Shown: one piece after another, positions 59,776-64,000 of the stretch | How the letters are laid out: every line of letters begins with the position of its first letter | How positions within the stretch are numbered: position 1 is the first letter of the stretch | NCBI GenBank assembly: GCA_965277735.1 | Contig: CBDIDO010000002.1 | Coordinates: 310,001 to 374,000 of the forward strand | Direction: 5' to 3' | Length of the DNA stretch: 64,000 nucleotides | Origin: RH-AL1 sp965277735 | GTDB lineage: Bacteria > Pseudomonadota > Alphaproteobacteria > Rhizobiales > Beijerinckiaceae | Notes under the pieces: model-generated | Database searches by the model: none | Told to the model about the DNA's origin: nothing | What the model saw: only the letters and a program-made list of their open reading frames with translations | Translations under genes and position numbers: made by a program

Positions 59776-60564
59776 TCACTCCCCGTCGATCTTCGCGCCG
59801 ACGATGGCGATGGCGCGCTCGTAGACGGGCGCGGCGTTCCAGGCCTCGAGCGCGGCGAAATTCGCCTCGCCCGGCTGGTAGCCGGCGCCGCGCTGCCAGC
59901 CGTGCGCGTGCAGGAAGTTCGCTGTCGACATCAGCGCGGCGGCGGAATTGTCGAGATTGCCGCCGACGCCGTAGTCGAGCATCGTCTTGGGCAGGAACTG
60001 GGTCTGCCCGATCTCGCCATGCATCGAGCCCCGCGCGTGCGCCGCCAGCCGTCCGCTTTCGACGAGCTGGAGCGCCGCATAGAGCTGGTCGGTGAAATAG
60101 GCCGAGCGGCGGCAGTCGTAGGCGAGCGTCGCGATGGCCGAGAGCGCATCCTGGTGGCCGCTGACGGCGCCGAAGCCGGTCTCGAAGCCCCAGATGGCGA
60201 GAAGCGGCCCCGGCGGCACGCCGTAGCGCTGCTCGATCGAGCTGAACAGCCCGGCCATGGCGCTTTTGCGCTGACGTCCCCTGGACGCGACGGTGGAGCC
60301 GCCGCGTCGCGCGAGGAAGGATTCGAGCGAGACATGGAAGCCGCCCTGGCCGCGGTCGGCCCCGATGGTCGCGGTATTGTAATGCGTGCCCTCGAGCGCC
60401 GCGATCCCGCGGCCGCCGACCCGGCCGCGCGCCTCCTCCGCGAACTCGCGCTTCCAATTCTCGAAGCCGCCCGCCCCGTTGCCGCAGGACGCCGCCGCGG
60501 CAAGCCCCGTCGACCCGAGGAGCCCCAGCACACCCGCAATCAAATGAATCCGAGACGTTCTCAT
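59776..60564 (-). CDS. Lytic murein transglycosylase (MltB-like, second copy)
   Basis: Encodes 262 residues. A signal peptide (LIAGVLGLLGSTGLAAAAS) precedes the SLT_2 domain with the catalytic Glu in IWGFETGFGAVSGH, then GEIGQTQFLPKTMLDYGVGG and HGWQRGAGYQPGE. It is related to the gene at 11316-12248 over the whole domain but lacks the low-complexity tail. It cleaves peptidoglycan in the periplasm. ATG 60564 with GAGGA upstream is preferred to the TTG at 60570. Confidence 0.9.
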   Translation of the reverse strand: MRTSRIHLIAGVLGLLGSTGLAAAASCGNGAGGFENWKREFAEEARGRVGGRGIAALEGTHYNTATIGADRGQGGFHVSLESFLARRGGSTVASRGRQRKSAMAGLFSSIEQRYGVPPGPLLAIWGFETGFGAVSGHQDALSAIATLAYDCRRSAYFTDQLYAALQLVESGRLAAHARGSMHGEIGQTQFLPKTMLDYGVGGNLDNSAAALMSTANFLHAHGWQRGAGYQPGEANFAALEAWNAAPVYERAIAIVGAKIDGE

Positions 60565-60696
60565 CGTCAATTCCTCAGCCGAAACCCGCCCCAGGGCAAT
60601 CCAAGATCAGTGTTTACCTGTCAATGGTGCGATGTGACTGAGACAAGCTGATGTCGATCGTGCCGGGTCGCTCGAGCGAACTTGGTGCGGACGCTG

Positions 60697-61608
60697 TCAG
60701 GCCCCCGCGCCCGCCGAGCCGCCGGGGCTGACGAGCGGCCGGCTCGGCGCGCCGGAGAAGATCAGGATGTTGCCGCAAAGCGCGATCGCGAGGCCGAGCA
60801 GGCCGGTCCAGTGCCATCGGTACCCTTCGTAAAGGGTCGAAATGGCGAGCGCGACGACCGGGAAGAGCACGGTGGTGTAGGCGGCGCGCGAGGGTCCGAC
60901 GCGGGCGACGAGCGAGAGATAGGTCGTGAAGCCGACGACGGAGCCGAGAACCGAAAGATACAGCAGGGCCCAGAGGTAGTTTGCGTCCGGTGGCGGGACG
61001 AGCGGCGTGCGCGTGCAGGCGATGATGACGAGCAGCATCGCGGCGCCATACGCCATGCCCCACGCGTTAGCGATGCTGGGCGGGACGCCGGCGGCGCTGT
61101 TGTAGCGCGACGCCATGTTGCCGAGCGAGAAGAACAGCGTGCCGAGGGTCGCCAAACCAATGCCCTTCAGCGTGCCGGCGTCGAACGCGACGGTGACGTC
61201 GTGCCCGAACAGGAGAGCGAGGCCGGCGATCCCCATCGCGGCCGCCAGCGCGGTCCGGCCCGAGATCGGCGTGCCGAAGATGAGCCGCGCGTTGACGGCG
61301 TTGAACAGCGTGGCGAGCGAAAAGATGACCGACACGAGGCCGGACGGAATGAAGGCTGTCGCGGCGTAGAAGCAGATGAAGTTGCAGCAGAACAGGCAGA
61401 GCGCCTGCGCGGCGATGGTGGGCTGATGACGCCACGCGGGCACCGTGAGCCGGCGGGTTGCGGCGAGCATCGCCAACAGGATCACCGCCGCGAGCGCGAA
61501 GCGGTAGAAGACCGAGACCAGCAAGGGGACCGGCCCCAGCTCGATCGTGATCGCGTACCAGGTCGTGCCCCAGATGAGCACGGTGGTGACGAAGAGAAAG
61601 ACGTTCAT
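60697..61608 (-). CDS. EamA/DMT-family transporter
   Basis: Encodes 303 residues with about ten membrane segments arranged as two EamA repeats: FVTTVLIWGTTWYAITIELG opens the first, and IGLATLGTLFFSLGNMASRY opens the second. These exporters usually move amino acids or metabolites out of the cell. ATG 61608 was chosen since the first membrane segment starts there; a longer frame to 61674 would add a basic head. The divergent AraC gene (140 bp away) may regulate it. Substrate unknown. Confidence 0.88.
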   Translation of the reverse strand: MNVFLFVTTVLIWGTTWYAITIELGPVPLLVSVFYRFALAAVILLAMLAATRRLTVPAWRHQPTIAAQALCLFCCNFICFYAATAFIPSGLVSVIFSLATLFNAVNARLIFGTPISGRTALAAAMGIAGLALLFGHDVTVAFDAGTLKGIGLATLGTLFFSLGNMASRYNSAAGVPPSIANAWGMAYGAAMLLVIIACTRTPLVPPPDANYLWALLYLSVLGSVVGFTTYLSLVARVGPSRAAYTTVLFPVVALAISTLYEGYRWHWTGLLGLAIALCGNILIFSGAPSRPLVSPGGSAGAGA

Positions 61609-61747
61609 GCCGTGGACAAACCGGATGCGAGGATGTCCCTCTGCATAGTGAGGCCGACGGCGACGCTCTTGCACGATCTTGCGGCGTTACGGCTCGCGCG
61701 CACCGATTCAGCGCTCGATTGCGCCGCAAGGCCGGCTAGAATGGATC

Positions 61748-62608
61748 ATGGCCCCAGTTAACCCGTCCGTCTTCGGCTTTCTGTCAGGCTCGCGTCACGC
61801 GCGGACGCCGGGTGCGCTCGATCTCGGCTTCGGGCGTTCCGCCGCGCTGTGGCGCAATGAGAACGACCACATCACCTACGACGGCGCCGAGGGACACACG
61901 TTCAGCCTCTATCTCGAGGGCGGCCACGGCACGCGCCGCCTGGATGGCCGGCCCGTCTCCGGCTGGCCGGACGCGTTCTGCGTCATGCCGCACCAGCATC
62001 GCTCGGAGTGGGAGATCACGGCGCCGTTCAGCTTCGTGCACCTCTACCTGCCGGCCGCAGAGCTCAGCCGCGCCTTCGCCGAAACCTTCGATCGCGACGC
62101 GCGGATGCTCGACGTGGCCGAGGTCACCTTCGCGCAGGCGCCGCGGCTTGCGGCCGTCCTTCGGTCCATCGCCGGGGCGATCGAGACCAGCGACCCGCTG
62201 ACGGCCGAGGCCGCGATGACCGAGATGATCGCGCTGTTCCTCGCCGACCCCCGCTGGGGCGGCCTGCGTCGGCGCGCGCTGACGGGCGGCCTCGCGCCGC
62301 ACGTCGGACGACGGATTGCCGAGCACGTCGAGGCGCATCTGCACGAGACGATCCGCCTCGCCGATCTGGCGGCCGTGGCGGAACTGAGCCCGTTTCATCT
62401 CCAACGATCGTTTCGCGCCAGCCGGGGCGTATCGCCGCAAAGTTTCATCGCGCATCGCCGCGTCGAACGGGCCAAGGCGCTGCTGCGCGGACGCGACCCG
62501 ATCGCCACCGTCGCCTTCGCCTGCGGCTTCAGCAGCCAGAGCCATTTGACCCGCGTCTTCCGCGCCGCGACCGGCCTGACGCCGGCCGCCTATCGAGGGC
62601 TCTCGTGA
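61748..62608 (+). CDS. AraC-family transcriptional regulator
   Basis: Encodes 286 residues. A cupin-like sensory half (residues ~1-170; VMPHQHRSEWEITAPFSFVH) is followed by the double helix-turn-helix: IRLADLAAVAELSPFHLQRSF and PIATVAFACGFSSQSHLTRVF, ending TGLTPAAYRG. These are the classic AraC/XylS motifs. ATG 61748 is used as the domain starts soon after; no strong ribosome site. Divergent from the EamA exporter gene, its most likely target. The ligand is unknown. Confidence 0.9.
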   Translation: MAPVNPSVFGFLSGSRHARTPGALDLGFGRSAALWRNENDHITYDGAEGHTFSLYLEGGHGTRRLDGRPVSGWPDAFCVMPHQHRSEWEITAPFSFVHLYLPAAELSRAFAETFDRDARMLDVAEVTFAQAPRLAAVLRSIAGAIETSDPLTAEAAMTEMIALFLADPRWGGLRRRALTGGLAPHVGRRIAEHVEAHLHETIRLADLAAVAELSPFHLQRSFRASRGVSPQSFIAHRRVERAKALLRGRDPIATVAFACGFSSQSHLTRVFRAATGLTPAAYRGLS

Positions 62609-62621
62609 GCCGCCTTCGACA

Positions 62622-64000
62622 TCACCCCCGCAGCCCCGGCGCCTCCTGCCCCGTGCGCGCGACATATTCGGTGTAGCCGCCGCCATAGGCGTGGATGCCG
62701 TCCGGCGTCAGCTCGAGCAGGCGGTTCGACAGCGCGGCGAGGAAGTGCCGGTCGTGCGAGACGAAAAGCATCGTGCCCTCGTAGCGCTCGAGCGCCTTGA
62801 TCAGCATCTCCTTGGTCGCGATGTCGAGATGATTGGTCGGCTCGTCGAGCACCAGGAAGTTCGGTGGATCGAACAGCATTTTCGCCATCACGAGCCGCGC
62901 CTTCTCGCCGCCGGAGAGCACGCGGCAGCGCTTTTCGACATCGTCGCCGGAGAAGCCGAAGCAGCCGGCGAGCGCCCGCAACGAGCCCTGCCCGGCCTGC
63001 GGGAAAGAGGCCTCGAGATCCTCGAAGATGGTCGACTCGCCGTCGATCAGCTCCATCGAGTGCTGCGCGAAATAGCCGAGCTTGACGCTGGCGCCGAGCG
63101 CCACCGTGCCGGCGTCCGGCGCCGTGGTGGCGGTGACGAGCTTCAGCAGCGTCGACTTGCCGGCGCCGTTGACACCCATGATGCACCAGCGCTCCTTGCG
63201 CTGCACGGAGAAGTCGAGGCTCTCGTAGATCGTGCGGCTGCCGTAGCGCTTGTCGACGCGCTTCAGCGCGACGACGTCGTCGCCCGAGCGCGGCGCCGGC
63301 GGAAAGTCGAACGTCACCGTCTGGCGTCGTCGTGGCGGCTCGACGCGCTCGATCTTGTCGAGCTTCTTCACCCGGCTCTGCACTTGCGCGGCATGCGACG
63401 CACGCGCCTTGAAGCGCTCGATGAACTTGATCTCCTTCGCCAGCATCGCCTGCTGGCGCTCGAATTGCGCCTGCTGCTGCGATTCCGACATCGCGCGCTG
63501 CTGCTCGTAGAAGCCGTAGTCGCCGGAATAGGTGGTGAGCGAACCACCATCGATCTCGACGATCTTGCCGACGATGCGGTTCATGAACTCGCGATCGTGC
63601 GAGGTCATCAAGAGCGCGCCGTCGAAGCCCTTCAGGAATGCCTCAAGCCAGATCAGGCTCTCGAGATCGAGATGGTTCGACGGCTCGTCGAGCAGCATCA
63701 CGTCGGGCGCCATCAAGAGGATGCGGGCGAGCGCGACGCGCATCTTCCAGCCGCCGGAGAGGTTGCCGACGTCGCCGTCGATCATCCCCTGGGAAAACCC
63801 GAGGCCGGCGAGCACCTCCTGCGCGCGGCCCTCGAGCGAATAGCCGTCGAGCTCCTCGAAGCGAGCCTGCACCTCGCCGTAGCGCGCGACGAGCGCGTCC
63901 ATCTCGTCCGCACGCGCGGGATCGGCAAACGCCGCCTCGATCTCCTTCAGCTCCACCGCCACCGCGCCGAGCGGGCCTGCGCCGTCCATCGTCTCGGCGA
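62622..64000 (-). CDS. ABC-F family ATPase, C-terminal part
   Basis: About 460 residues are visible and the 5' end lies beyond the window. The end of the first ATPase domain shows LSGGWKMRVALARILL and VMLLDEPSNHLDLES. A charged linker (YEQQRAMSESQQQAQFERQQ) follows. The second domain is complete: MGVNGAGKSTLLKLV, LSGGEKARLVMAKML and FLVLDEPTNHLD. ABC-F proteins lack membrane domains and act on the ribosome (translation factors such as EttA/Uup or resistance proteins). The exact subfamily cannot be set without the N-terminus. Confidence 0.92.
   Translation of the reverse strand, partial: AETMDGAGPLGAVAVELKEIEAAFADPARADEMDALVARYGEVQARFEELDGYSLEGRAQEVLAGLGFSQGMIDGDVGNLSGGWKMRVALARILLMAPDVMLLDEPSNHLDLESLIWLEAFLKGFDGALLMTSHDREFMNRIVGKIVEIDGGSLTTYSGDYGFYEQQRAMSESQQQAQFERQQAMLAKEIKFIERFKARASHAAQVQSRVKKLDKIERVEPPRRRQTVTFDFPPAPRSGDDVVALKRVDKRYGSRTIYESLDFSVQRKERWCIMGVNGAGKSTLLKLVTATTAPDAGTVALGASVKLGYFAQHSMELIDGESTIFEDLEASFPQAGQGSLRALAGCFGFSGDDVEKRCRVLSGGEKARLVMAKMLFDPPNFLVLDEPTNHLDIATKEMLIKALERYEGTMLFVSHDRHFLAALSNRLLELTPDGIHAYGGGYTEYVARTGQEAPGLRG

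Overview
The window is a 64 kb piece of a high-GC proteobacterial chromosome. It most resembles a member of the Hyphomicrobiales (Rhizobiales-type Alphaproteobacteria). The supporting evidence is a homospermidine synthase plus alanine-racemase-fold ornithine decarboxylase, divergent ornithine-lipid acyltransferases (olsB/olsA), a soluble PAS-type PhoR with a pstSCAB-phoU-phoB operon, a PleC/PdhS-like histidine kinase, and intergenic palindromic repeats of a kind common in that order. No rRNA, tRNA, CRISPR array or integrase was seen. Genus cannot be decided from the sequence alone.

Layout. 1-12.3 kb: the end of a fold-IV PLP enzyme gene, a phospholipase D-like gene that appears frameshifted near its 5' end, an envelope-defence pair (alpha-2-macroglobulin and penicillin-binding protein 1C), small secreted proteins and a lytic transglycosylase. 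12.3-23.8 kb: a surface-glycan island with three related GT2 glycosyltransferases, two GT4 enzymes, a GT8-like enzyme, an SGNH hydrolase, an LptF/LptG-like permease, and an aminotransferase/ketoisomerase pair for a 3-amino-3,6-dideoxyhexose. 23.8-28.6 kb: polyamine synthesis (odc, hss) with a GNAT gene and a HicAB toxin-antitoxin pair between the two enzymes. 29-34 kb: a two-domain HAD protein, a phosphatase, a TetR regulator with clear operators facing a small membrane protein, and a DsbA-like protein. 34.3-37.3 kb: olsB divergent from olsA-phoR.

37.4-43.1 kb is the most unusual part. A vgrG - DUF2169 - DUF4150(PAAR-like)/Cys-rich - small acidic protein cassette, followed by two decayed vgrG pieces, sits between phoR and the Pho-box promoter of pstS. 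Its last genes are clearly AT-richer than their surroundings. The order matches a type VI secretion effector-immunity cassette, although no tss genes lie in the window. From 43.2 to 48.5 kb the phosphate operon continues normally.

48.5-64 kb is ordinary chromosomal content: hydrolases, a cell-cycle-type histidine kinase, PilZ and LuxR regulators, an NDH-2-like dehydrogenase, a LysE exporter with a divergent Lrp regulator, a second lytic transglycosylase, an EamA exporter, an AraC regulator and the C-terminal part of an ABC-F ATPase.

Working together: phoR/pst/phoU/phoB sense and import phosphate, and olsA/olsB make phosphorus-free ornithine lipids, so 34-48 kb reads as a phosphate-stress locus invaded by a secretion-effector cassette. 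Ornithine is also the substrate of the odc-hss polyamine route at 24-28 kb.
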